Positions 9,592-19,522 of a DNA stretch of 46,166 bases are shown piece after piece. The first letter of the stretch is position 1. Each line of letters begins with the position of its first letter. The notes beneath the pieces were generated by a model. The model did not search any database. It was given only the letters and a program-made list of their open reading frames with translations, and had not been told where the DNA came from. The stretch lies in NCBI GenBank assembly GCA_021495925.1, contig JAKEKT010000157.1, forward strand, positions 1-46,166, read 5' to 3'. The stretch comes from Diplodia intermedia. Lineage: Eukaryota; Ascomycota; Dothideomycetes; Botryosphaeriales; Botryosphaeriaceae. Made by a program: the position numbers and the translations under genes.

Positions 9592-11840
9592 TCACGCCCC
9601 TCCTCCCCTCATAAACGCCTCCCAAGCCTCCACCACCACATCCACCCCCACGCCCTCCTCCCCCAACACCCTCGCCAACCGATCCCCCCTCTCCTCCTCC
9701 CGCCACGCCACCGCCTCCAGCCCCTCGCCCCCAAACACGCCCACCTCCCCGCCAGCCTGCCACCCCGGCCCCTTGCCCGCGACGAACCGCAGCACGCTCT
9801 GCGCCCATTCCCTCGCGGCATCCCTATACGCCTCCGACGGCAGCGCCTCGTCGAAGTTCTGGAACAGCAGCGCCACGTCCATGATGTGCGAGGGCACGCC
9901 GTGCCAGCGGCCGGGCCAGGGGTTGGGGAGGGCGAAGCGGTAGAGCCACGACCTGTTGTCGTCATCATTTCCCGCCGCCGACCACTCTCGCACATACGCC
10001 CTCGCCGCCGCGCGAAACAGCAGATCCGTCGCCAACGCAACAATCGCACGAACCTGCCTTTCATCCCCCTCGTCCCCGTCCCCGTCCCCCTCCCCCTCCC
10101 CATCACCCTCACCTATCCCATACACCCCACACACCCTCCCCGCGACCCCAGGCGGCGCCCTCGCCTCCAACACCCCCCTCAACGCCCCCGCCGCCCGCTT
10201 CCCCTCCCCCCGCGCCAACGCCGGCACCATCGCCGCCAGAATACTCGCATCCGCACCCTCCGCATACCCCGCCATCAACTCGCCACACCACCCCCTTCCG
10301 GGCCCCATCGCCGCACCCCCGGCCAAGCCCTCGTGCGTCCCCTCCCCCAGGACGACGTCGCCGTCCCGGACGAACATCGCTGGCGGCGCGGCGGCGGCGA
10401 TCGCGAGGAGCGAGGCCGCGGGCATGGAGCGCAGCGCGGCCACGCGGGCGTCCGGGGCGAGGTCGGCCAGGCCGGCGGCGGCGGCGGTGGTGGTGGTGTA
10501 GGTGCGCTCGGCGGTGGTGGGGGCGGCTGGGCGCATGAGGAGGGGCGTGCCGGACATGCTGATCACGCGGGAGAAGAGGGGGGTGGGGGAGTGGAGGTGG
10601 AGGAGGGCGGATGCTGTTGTGGGTGGGGGGTTTGTTAGTTTGGGGGGCGGTTTGGGTTTTTGGGTGATGGGTGGGGATGTGTTGGAGGAGGGGGAGGTGG
10701 ATGGGAGATGGGTGGGGGGATGGATGGGAGGGTAGAGGACTTACTGCCGCCGGCGCTCTCGCCCATGGCCGTGACGTTGGCCGGGTCGCCGCCGAAGCCG
10801 GCGATGTGGGCGCGCACCCAGCGCAGGGCGGCGGCTTGGTCGCGCAGGCCGTTGTTGGCGAGGTACGAGTGCTGGCGCAGCTCGGCGGAGGTGAGGAAGC
10901 CGGGGATGCCGAGGCGGTAGCTGGGGAGGGGGAGGCGGTTGTGTTAGTTTTTTTGTTGTTGTTGTTCTCTGGATAGTCGTCGTGTTCTGTCTCTTCGTCT
11001 TCTTCCACCTCCTAGACATTCGGAAACAAAGGAGGAAGGAGAAGAAGAAGAAGTAGAGCACCACTCACCCAACATTCACCCCCACAAACGGCAGCCCCCT
11101 CTCCACGCCCAGCTTCACCAGCCTCTTGAAATCGTACTGCGGCCACCAGTTCGCGCCGATGAACAACCCGCCCCCGTGGATGAAGACCAGCACCGGAAAT
11201 CCTGCGGGCGTGGGCTTCGGCGTCCCCGCCGGCGGGACGGTGATGTTCAGGTTCAGGCCGTCGACGTCGGATGTCGGCGGTGGTGGAGGCGGTGGGGATG
11301 GTAGTTTTTGCTGGATGTGGCTGAGCTCCATGTCGAGGGCGTTGGGGAGGCAGATGACGTGCGGGCTGTGTATTGGAACGGGGCGTTAGTGTGGCGTGGC
11401 GAGAGGAACTACTGTTGTGCGGTTGGAGGATGGAGGTTGATGTAGTTGTAGCTGTACAAGGCACATGGGAGCGTTTCGTCGTGGGCGATAGGGCTCCTTG
11501 TGCTCTAAAGAGGATTTCCAAGCAGGGAGGAGGCCATTGGCATTCGGGAATGAACGTGAAATCATCACATCCCCCCCGGGAACGAAATCAAAGATACGAC
11601 CGCCCAGAATTACTCGCAACACATAGGAAAACACAAAACTCACCCGAACTCCCTAGCCTCCACCGTCCCCTCCGGATCCCCCTCCACCAGCTCCGGCGGC
11701 GCGAAGCGATCCTTCAGCGACGCATACTTGATGCCCAGGAACTGCGTGATGCCGCTGCCATCTTCGGCGGCCTTGCCTCGCACAGTTCCCAGCTTCGGAT
11801 GCTGGATCGTCGCCGCGGCTGCGGTTGCGGTATCCATCAT
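9592..11840 (-). CDS. Type-B carboxylesterase (alpha/beta hydrolase), four exons
   Basis: Exons read 11840-11644, 11365-11069, 10920-10745 and 10613-9592 (563 aa); all junctions keep frame with GT-AG ends. Key residues seen: oxyanion-hole HGGG at 129-132, nucleophile elbow G-E-S-A-G-G with Ser220, and a W-H-G-V-P-S-H block late in the protein carrying the likely catalytic His. An ATGATG pair marks the start; the upstream one is chosen. There is no signal peptide, so it is probably cytosolic. By family it hydrolyses carboxylic esters; the substrate is unknown. The last exon holds a Gly/Glu/Asp repeat insert. Its introns (131, 148 and 278 nt) are much longer than others in the window. Confidence 0.88.
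10561..10738 (+). repeat. G-run-rich tract across exon 4 and the last esterase intron
   Basis: The plus strand, which is the template for the esterase, has many runs of three to six G at short spacing, such as GGTGGGGGG and GGGGGGCGG. The tract spans the end of exon 4 and most of the 131-nt intron. Such spacing can fold as G-quadruplexes. Confidence 0.6.
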
Positions 11841-12864
11841 GCAGAAGTTGCCTTTTTTTTTCTTTCGATTATCGTCGATTTGGACGGGGTTGTGGAAGGC
11901 GGAGCGTGTTTTTATCAATGAGTCCGATGGATGATAAGGAAGGGGCTTCGAAATGAGGGATAAGATATTCTTTGACGGTAAATCCAGAAAAGCAAAGGAC
12001 GCGAGCACAACGGCAACCCCGTCAACCGGATTGCGGGCAGCAAACAGGCAGAAGAGACCTCCGCAACGTGCGTTATGGAGAATGGCGGGGAGGAGGACCG
12101 AGACAGGTAGCACGAATCTTGTCCAGACGACGGGTGCGGAGCTGCACAAGTATATATCCCACCTTTTTGTACCACCCTCCCACGGACCATGACCCCACTC
12201 CGCGCAGATCCGGCAACCGTCTGACAGGATCGCTCGCCGATCGGAGCGTCCGGAAGTGAGCAACTGCTGTTTCCGGGGGGAGCGGAGACATCAACGATCG
12301 CGTTGTGACTGGCGGCAAAGCATTGAGACAGGAATGTGTGCGGGGTAGTTGGGTGCTCGTGGTGGGGCACAAAAAATTCCAACCGCATCCCACCAAGGTT
12401 TCATTCAGTTCCCCGCTCGTCGTTCGCGGGGTCTTGTTGGCACTAATTGGTGATGATGATTTCACTAACAAAAGCGAAATAAGAACAGGCAGCAACTTTG
12501 ACCGCATGAAAAGGAGTTCCACCCCCTCCCAATTCTCTCTTCATCTCGACATGTCTCAACTACATCAAAGGTTACACAGCATGATAGTCAACAAGAAAAG
12601 GCCGTGAGAGACAATCGACCGCCGGTACGGACCTCTAGACTGACCTATCTACCATGACTGTATAAGAACACACAAACCGTACGCCACCAACTCCAAAGCG
12701 CCCGTCTCTTTTCACATCTTATTCTTTCCTTCGTCTTTAGTTCCGCCACGTCCTACTCACCAGCCCGATGCCGGATCAGTCTTCTTCTTCTTCTCCTTCT
12801 TCTTCTTCTTCTCCTTCATCTCAGCCTCTTCCCTCCGTCCGATCGAGTTGAAGAAACCTATCCC
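11841..12864. other. Intergenic region: esterase promoter and 3' region of the C2H2 gene
   Basis: About 1 kb between two minus-strand genes. A TATATAT run at 12151-12157 could serve the esterase, although it is about 310 bases from its ATG. A TTC-rich microsatellite lies at 12780-12819, just beyond the stop of the C2H2 gene. No gene is supported here. Confidence 0.5.
12780..12819. repeat. Imperfect (TTC)n microsatellite
   Basis: About 40 bases of TTC units broken by two CTCC interruptions, in the 3' flank of the C2H2 regulator gene. On that gene's sense strand it reads (GAA)n. Confidence 0.85.
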
Positions 12865-15800
12865 TCAGCTTCTCACCACCTCGAAATCCTTCTCGTACGC
12901 ATCCGCCAATTTCATCAGCACCGATCCCATTCTCGGCGTCACTGTGCAACAACCATCGTTAGCCTTCAAGCCGCACAGACAGGAAACACAACCGGTGAGA
13001 GGGGGAGAGGGAGTATAGAAGGAGAAAAAAAAAAGAAAAGAGGGACATCAGAACTCACCACCCCAAACCCACGTATCCGACAAAAACCCCGCACAAGCCC
13101 TCGCCACGGCCGCCGCCAAACTGCTCCTGCCCTCCTCCAAACCACCACCACCACCACCCCCATCAAACTCCACCTCCATCTCCCCCAAACAAGCCTCCAC
13201 CTCCTTCAAAATCGCCTTAACCTCCCCATCATCCGTCGACGACGACGACGACTGTTGTCGCTTCGTCGTCGTCTGCTTCTGCTTCTGCACCCCATGCACC
13301 CACTTGGTCAGAAACAGGCCGGCATCCCACCACGCCACCGCGTGCTCGACGCTCCACCCAAACGCCGCCGTCTTGCGCACCAGCAGCGGCGGGCAGCCGA
13401 CCTTGGACGGCAGCGTGAAGCCGTCGCACGCCTGTCTGGCGCCTTGCGTCGCGAACGATGGTGATGATGATGCGTTGTTACTGCTACTGCTGCTGCTGCT
13501 GCGGGTACCACGGCTACTGGCGGTGGTGGTGCTGGTGCTGCTGGTCGTCGAGGTTGTGGCGAGTTCCAGCGGCGCGCGCAGGTACGCCTCCACGGCCGCA
13601 GACACGACGGCATCGCTGTCCGACGCCAGCACCGCGCGGTCGAACGCGGGCGCGGCGGCGCCGGCGGCCGAGAGGCGGGTGCCGGCGATGCGGAGGAGCG
13701 CGTTGGTGTTGGAGACGAGGGAGGAGGCGGGGGAAGAGCCGCTGGGCTGCTGCTGCGTGCTGCTGCTGTCGTGGTGGTGCGGGTGTCGGTAATCCTCACC
13801 GTCGTCGCTATTGCTGCCGTTGCTGCTGTTGCGGCGGCCGCCGCCATGTTTGAGACCGTGCTGGTACTTTTGGATCGAGGATGCGGCGTCTGCGAGCAAG
13901 AGGGCGTGCGGGCTACCCGAGACCATGGGTGATGTGCCACCGCCGCCGCCGAGGCATTGGGAGATTTGCGAGAGGTGCCAGACGTGGATGTTTGCGGCGT
14001 GCGCGACAACGAGGCCTGCGAAGCCGCCTGAAGCTGCTGGGTGCTCTTCCTCTTCCGGTTGGGGTTGGGAAAGTGAATCAGACATTGCTTCCCGCACTGT
14101 TTTGAGGGGCCCTTCTTGTATTTCCTTCTTGGTGTCCGCCCACTGGCCAGCTGCTTTCGCGTCCCAGAGATCGTCTCTCGCCGGAAGCTCCACCTGCAAG
14201 TCCTCGCCAACCGAGAACCAAGGGCTTGTACCGTAAGCCACGGAGATGAGGTTGCTCAGGATGAGAATGCCGCAGAGGACTCGTTTGCTGGACTCCTTGC
14301 TGACCCAATCCTCCCAAGTGGCGCTCTTCCTGTCAGGACCTGCTGCCGAATGTGTTCGCCTGAGGCGATACTCTGCAACGAAGATGCCGCTCCTTTCTAT
14401 GCTGGAGTGGACGAGAGCGGTCCTTCCACTGAACACCGAATACATGGCGAGGAGCAGGCTTCCCTGTACTGCCCACAAAGGCGCTGGTGAAGAGGAAGTC
14501 ACTTTGCGACATGTGGATATAGCAGAGTGCAGCAACGGACCGGCAAGCTCATGTAGGATGGCTGCGCGTCGTCTGTCTAGGCGGTACAACGCCCCAATGC
14601 AGCAGATTGCCAAGAGTAGTGGGCTTGGTGTTGACTCCAACTTCATCGAGGGGAAGTGGATGATTGGGAAATGCCGATGAAAGCAATTGATATAGCCCTC
14701 GATGAACTTTTGCATTTCTTTGGCGTTTGGAAGTTTGCTTCCATCCCAGTCCTCTTTTTTCGTTCGTGCCTGAAGGTCTGCGCAGATGCTCAAGTAAACG
14801 CTGTGATCTATCGCCAGCTTTGGTGATTCGAAGGTGCTCTCGTTGGATCCTCCAGGAAAAGCTTTCTTGTTAACGGGGCCACAACTCGGTGATGGATCTT
14901 TGAAAGAAAAAGTCGAGTCGAACAAAGACCCGCTCTGATCCTGACTGCTTGTCAGAAAGGGATCAATGGGAATCGAGAATTCCAGGCTGTCCGGAGTGAT
15001 CAGAGAGTCCATGTTATTTTGTGCCATATCGGATGGCGGCTCCGGAGGTGACCAGAAGTCCCGAAATATGTCAATGGACGTTGAATCGAGTTCATGATGC
15101 CAGTCTCGCTGCGAAGCGCGATGAGTGTCGATGGTGGGGCCTCCGTGGATTGTTTTTCTCCGGCGCTTGTTTGGTGGACTCATCGTTTCATGCGTGGCAT
15201 CCATTGAGTCATTTCGAGACTCGATGCTTGGTACCGCGGCCTGGAAGCTCCGGCTACGCTTTGGACTCATCATATCGAGCTGCGGATCACACAGCTGCGG
15301 ATCGATTGGCATGAAAGGGGGTTGCATTTGTACGTCCTGAAGCGTCATGATTGGGTCGCTCCATGGCTGTAGGCTGCCTGGAGCTTGCTCTGGGCAGCTC
15401 TGCGGGCTCGGGTAGAGAGCCTCGACCGCATTACCAAAGGCAAACGACGGCGACATCACGTCCGTGGGAACAAAGATTTGCGAGCTCCGCCGGGCGTCCG
15501 TGACGGCCAATTGATGCGGAGAGAGCTCTGCCGAGGCCGGAACAGGCGCGAAACTGTCGGGCAGGACAACCTGTTGCCGGGCCTCGTTCTCAGGCTCGAA
15601 ATGCTGCGTGAGATCGGGCTGGGGGGACGGATTGCTTGGAATTGATACATTGATGGTTTCGGTCGACTCCGAGGACCGCTGAGAAGCGGGCGAATCGGGA
15701 ACGGCGGTTGCAATGGACTGTCTCCTCTTTTCGGAGTGCAGCGTCTTCTCGTGGCGGGTGACCAAGTCTTTGCGGGCGTACTTCTTGTGGCAGTACTGGC

Positions 15801-15915
15801 AGGCAAAGGGCCGCTCCCGGGTGTGGATGCGTTCGTGGCGCGAGCAGTGCTCGCTCCTCTTGAACACCCTGGCGCAGGTGCTACACTTGTAGACGCGCCG
15901 CTGCTTGCCGGACAT
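12865..15915 (-). CDS. C2H2 zinc-finger transcription factor with fungal_trans-like domain
   Basis: Two exons, 15915-13059 and 12941-12865 (977 aa). The N-terminus holds two adjacent C2H2 fingers: Cys11, Cys14, His27, His31 and Cys39, Cys42, His55, His60, joined by an HTRERPF linker. A long Ser/Pro-rich region follows. From about residue 420 a fungal-specific regulator domain is seen, with F-H-R-H-F-P-I-I-H and C-C-I-G-A-L-Y-R-L motifs. Splicing the last intron replaces a short unspliced end by T-P-R-M-G-S-V-L-M-K-L-A-D-A-Y-E, as expected of this family's C-terminus. The frame is open up to another ATG at 16101, giving 62 more residues. I prefer the start at 15915 because a 3' splice-like site precedes it. 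Nuclear regulator; targets unknown. Confidence 0.85.
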
Positions 15916-16776
15916 GGTCGCGGTGCTCAATGGAATCCTGCATTGGGGTGTCAGCAGGGTCGACGGCCAACTCGCCCGGGCAGGAAGCGACAATGCAAAG
16001 GCAGCGGAGTGACAGGCAGCCGGCAGCGACGTCGGGTCGCGCGGGCGTTCGGAGCGGGCCCTGTCAACTCCGGCGCGGCAGGCGTGCACAAGGGACGGCA
16101 TACCGTGTCTCAGAAAGCGCTAGCGACGGATCTTATTCGAGTCAGAGATTATTGCGGACGCGGTGAGGTTGGAGAAGAGAGACGCGGGCAAGGCTACGAC
16201 GTAGTCCGTCGCCGCGCCATTAGTCCCAACCGGCGGCAAGCCAGCTGCCAAGTTGGTTGTGCGGGACCCCGGAAGCATCGCAAAAAGGCGGGGAAAGCTT
16301 CAGGCTTCTCCGCGAAGGAGAACGGGGATCGGCCGCGCACTGATGAGGCGGCACGCATGCAGCGCCTGTGGCCCTCTGCAGGGCCCGCCCAAGTCCAAGC
16401 TCGGCAGTGGAGCTGCCCCGAAGTGCCGCGTTTGCGCAGTTCCTATTGCCCAAGCCCTCACTGGCCGCGAGCTCCATTGCCGATGACTCGCGACACGGGC
16501 AGCCTCTTTAGCCGCGAGCCGAGCCCTTTACTCAGCCGTGAGGAATCATCCCGCACTCGTGCTCATCATCGCCCAAATAAAATTGGGTCGCAGTCGTATC
16601 ACCGGGGGCAGCGCGTGCAGGGTCTTGCAGGGTCATGAATTCAATTGTCTACCTCATCATCTCGTTACATGGACAACCCGCTTCTGGGCGCCGTTGCCCC
16701 AATGAGTGCTCGTCGGCATCCCCTGCTGGTGGTCTAGCCTTCATAACCAACCTTTTCCCGACGGGTCCTGCAACCT
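15916..16776. other. Intergenic region: C2H2 gene promoter and 3' flank of the PS synthase gene
   Basis: About 860 bases. The part nearest the C2H2 gene may hold a leader intron: donor GTATGC at about 16103, acceptor ATGCAG at about 15940, minus strand. The plus-strand 15736-16638 frame overlaps coding sequence and has no motifs, so it is not called. Confidence 0.5.
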
Positions 16777-17716
16777 TTACGGCTTCGGGACCCTCAGCGT
16801 CTTGCTGACCATGAGGCATCCGTGCAGCAAGAACATGCCGACGACGGGGTGGAACTCAAACGAGGTGCCAGTCAGCGCCGTGCCAAGCGGCACGTCGTCC
16901 AGAACCCAGCCGTTGTACACCCAGTATGCCATGATGCTATCGAGCCCGAGCGACATGGGGATGGGTGTGCCCTCAAAGTACTGTGCCTTGCCCGTCGCGT
17001 CCTTGGGAACGAGCTGGGTCGTGACGTTGAAGCGCGCGAGACGCGTGAGGCCGCAAAGGACGTAGAAAGTCAGGAGCAGGTGGTCCACGGGCGTGCGAAG
17101 GCCGATAGCCATGGCGCAACAGACGGGTGCGACGCCGAAGGAGATCTGGACTAGCCATCAGCAGCAGTAGAGAACAGCGGGTCCTTCACACGTACCAGGT
17201 CTGCCAAGGAGTCGAGCTCCTGGCCCATCATCGACGCCTTCTTCCTCCACCTAGCAACCTTGCCGTCCATGAAGTCGAAGAACAGGCCGAACGGCATGAA
17301 GGCCAGAGCTGCCCACAGGTTGCCAAAGTCGCTCGGGTCGCCGAGGCAGTAACGCATCGAGGAGAACACGGACATGACACCGCAAAATCCTGTTACAACC
17401 CGTCAGTCCAAGTGAGCGCGCCGTCAATAGGCTCTGAGTTTACCGTTCAGCTCCGTGATCACATCCGCGAGGTGCATGGCCCTGCGCTGGTTAGCTCATG
17501 GTCGCCCTTGCCATTGCGCAGCGGAGACCTACTTGATCAGCGAGAAATGGCCAGAGTCGGCAGAGAGGAGCCTCTTCTGCTTTTCCAAGCCTGCAGAACA
17601 GTAAGCGCCAGTCTTCCAGAGCCCGCGACGCGTGCAAACGCACTTGGATTCTCAGCAACCGGCGTGGAGCTGCCGTCCTTGTCGGCGCTGTTTCCGGTAC
17701 CGCTCCTTCGCGACAT
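16777..17716 (-). CDS. CHO1: CDP-diacylglycerol--serine O-phosphatidyltransferase (phosphatidylserine synthase)
   Basis: Five exons, 17716-17644, 17590-17533, 17481-17444, 17389-17196 and 17145-16777 (243 aa). It transfers phosphatidate from CDP-diacylglycerol to serine, giving phosphatidylserine, in the ER membrane. The CDP-alcohol phosphatidyltransferase signature D-G-x2-A-R-x8-G-x3-D-x3-D is complete at residues 98-120. Membrane segments are visible at about 80-97, 130-152, 175-195 and 215-235. Family-typical motifs include M-H-L-A-D-V-I-T-E-L-N-G, C-G-L-T-R-L-A-R-F-N-V and F-E-G-T-P-I-P. Four introns of 50-54 nt break the N-terminal half. CHO1 is the yeast name; filamentous fungi use several names. 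The N-terminus before the first motif is short and variable. Confidence 0.93.
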
Positions 17717-18370
17717 GATGGCGCCTAGTGATGCGGGAAAAGAGATAAGAGGTTGCGTGAAGGTCTGAGCCGGCGGCGCTCGTTAGGGACGGTAGGGTGA
17801 GTTGTGAGGGTGAAGGTGGTGGATGCAAGAGGCTGTGCAGCGACACTTTGTTTTCCAGCCAGCAAGATCTCGGGCCAGACCGAAACGTCATCGCTTGTCG
17901 CTCCTCCGCCGCCCACGCTAAACCATCAGGTTCCCAAACAAGTCACACACAGGTTTCTCCGTCACACAGGGCTGTACGCAAAGTAATTGGGCCTACCCGA
18001 ATCCTCCTCTCGAGTATATCGCACCATACTTTAGGTAGTTGAATCCAAAATCCGGATGTTGGTGCGAGTCTTGCTTGAATACGTGCACATGCATCCGGAT
18101 CTTGGATCAAACTACCCATGTAGGAAAGGTAGTAGCGTCGTCGATGGAGCTTAGAGGGTCCAATTCTTCTGCCACCTGCTGTGTACGTAGCATTTTGGCT
18201 TGTGATTCACTCAGATGAACTTTTGCATTGTTGCTAGAGCTTCTCGCTCCGTTAGACCCAAAACCCCTCAGACAGTCACCGTCTGGAAAATTCGTACAGA
18301 GAAAAGAGCCACTCCCAATCCGCGAACGCCGTCCCATGAGCCGTAAAGCACAAGCAAAGGCCGTCATCGA
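17717..18370. other. Intergenic region: PS synthase promoter and 3' flank of GAR1
   Basis: About 650 bases between two minus-strand genes. No protein-like frame, RNA gene or clear promoter motif was recognised. Confidence 0.5.
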
Positions 18371-19292
18371 CTAGTAGCGGCCCCTGCCCCTGCCACCTCC
18401 TCTAGGAGCCCCACGGCCACCGCCGAAACCACCGCTGCTGAAACCTCCCCTCGAGCCTCCGCGGCCTCCGAAGCTGGGTCCGCCTCTACCGCGCGGAGCA
18501 CCGCCTCGGCCTCCGCGTCCACCAAAGCTTCCAAAGCCACCGCGACCGCCACGGGCTGGTCCGCCACGCCCGGATCCACCAGCACGCTTGGGCTTGGGCA
18601 TTCCTAAAATTCCGTTAGATGTTTGTTGACACGACAGTAAATCTGAATCCTTACCAGGCGGGGGCTTGGGCTTGGGAAGGAACCTGCACACAAAATCCAT
18701 CAGCAATCTTTGTCCCACCGCAACCTGTTCAGGACCGTTCTCACCTATCCAACGGCAGGAGCTTGTCGCCGCCGATGTAGAACTTGTCGCCCTGCTTGAA
18801 GGAGGTGGCCTGAATACCCTCCTGGGGCTTGATGGTGAAGTAGACCTGGTTCAGAGGACCGAGAATCTCATCGACCTTGCCGATCGGGCTCTGCAACCCA
18901 GTCAATTTTCCTGATCACCCCATGTCTCCTGCGTGCGTGCTTGCCTTGTTCTCGAGGTAGATGGGAGCGTTGAAGTAGGGGATCTTGGTGTTGATCGATT
19001 CGCACACAATTTCGCCCTCGCAAGCGTGCATGAAGGAGCCCATCTCTGCTCGTTGTCAGCGTGCGTCCGGCCATTGAGTGGCAGCATGCTCACCGTAGAC
19101 CTGGTCAGGCGGGCCCATTGGCTGCGAGAAACCACCACGACCTGCAACGCCCCGAAGTTAGCATCGCTGCGACTTTTTCCCCAGCGCGCAGGCCCACAAA
19201 CCTCCACCACGGCCGCCGCGAAATCCGCCGCCGCGGGCGCCAAAGCTTCCACCGCCGCGACCACCGCCGCGGGAGCCTCCTCGGAATGACAT
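18371..19292 (-). CDS. GAR1: H/ACA snoRNP subunit GAR1
   Basis: Six exons, 19292-19202, 19141-19094, 19045-18945, 18890-18745, 18683-18655 and 18603-18371 (215 aa). It is part of the nucleolar H/ACA particle (with the Cbf5/dyskerin, Nop10 and Nhp2 proteins) that makes pseudouridine in rRNA and snRNA. The layout is diagnostic: an N-terminal RGG box, a central Gar1 domain (about residues 40-145) with M-G-S-F-M-H-A-C-E-G-E, I-P-Y-F-N-A-P-I-Y, I-G-K-V-D-E-I-L-G and F-L-P-K-P-K-P, then a long C-terminal RGG box ending GRGRY. Intron 3 (18891-18944) has a GC donor, AAG|GCAAGC. The gene is head to head with threonyl-tRNA synthetase, 230 bases between ATGs. Confidence 0.95.
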
Positions 19293-19522
19293 GTTGTGCA
19301 GTTGGTGGGAATCGGAAGCGGGAGAGGGTTGTCGCAGGTGAAGCAGCTCCAGCGCGGGCGCGGTGTTCGCGTCCACGGAATTTTTGCAGGCGGCGGCCGG
19401 CTGATCTCCGGCTCGGCGCGGTGAGTCACGCTAGTGACTCAAGTGGACAAGTCGACTTTTATTTGACAGACGTGGATTCTGCCCCTCCCCCAATTGATCG
19501 CAAACCCCCCGCCTACTTCACC
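19293..19522. promoter_or_regulatory. Bidirectional promoter, GAR1 / threonyl-tRNA synthetase
   Basis: The 230 bases between the two divergent start codons must hold both core promoters and both leaders. The region contains the inverted pair of Gcn4-type sites listed separately. Confidence 0.7.
19422..19441. promoter_or_regulatory. Inverted pair of Gcn4/CpcA-type sites
   Basis: TGAGTCACGCTAGTGACTCA: two 7-base AP-1/Gcn4 consensus sites (TGASTCA), reverse complements of each other, 6 bases apart. Gcn4 (CpcA/CPC-1 in filamentous fungi) binds TGASTCA and activates amino-acid synthesis and many aminoacyl-tRNA synthetase genes in starvation. The pair lies 82 bases before the THS1 ATG and 130 before the GAR1 ATG. 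Confidence 0.7.

Noticed and set aside
9886..10638. 250-aa plus-strand frame over the esterase
   Set aside because: Pro/Arg/Gly-rich antisense shadow; the minus strand has the complete esterase catalytic motifs.
7136..11840. Zn2Cys6 regulator plus esterase as a secondary-metabolite cluster
   Set aside because: No synthase, oxidoreductase or transporter lies nearby; two convergent genes alone do not make a cluster.
15736..16638. 300-aa plus-strand frame across the C2H2 gene start
   Set aside because: Overlaps the zinc-finger exon on the other strand and shows no family signal; random-looking composition.
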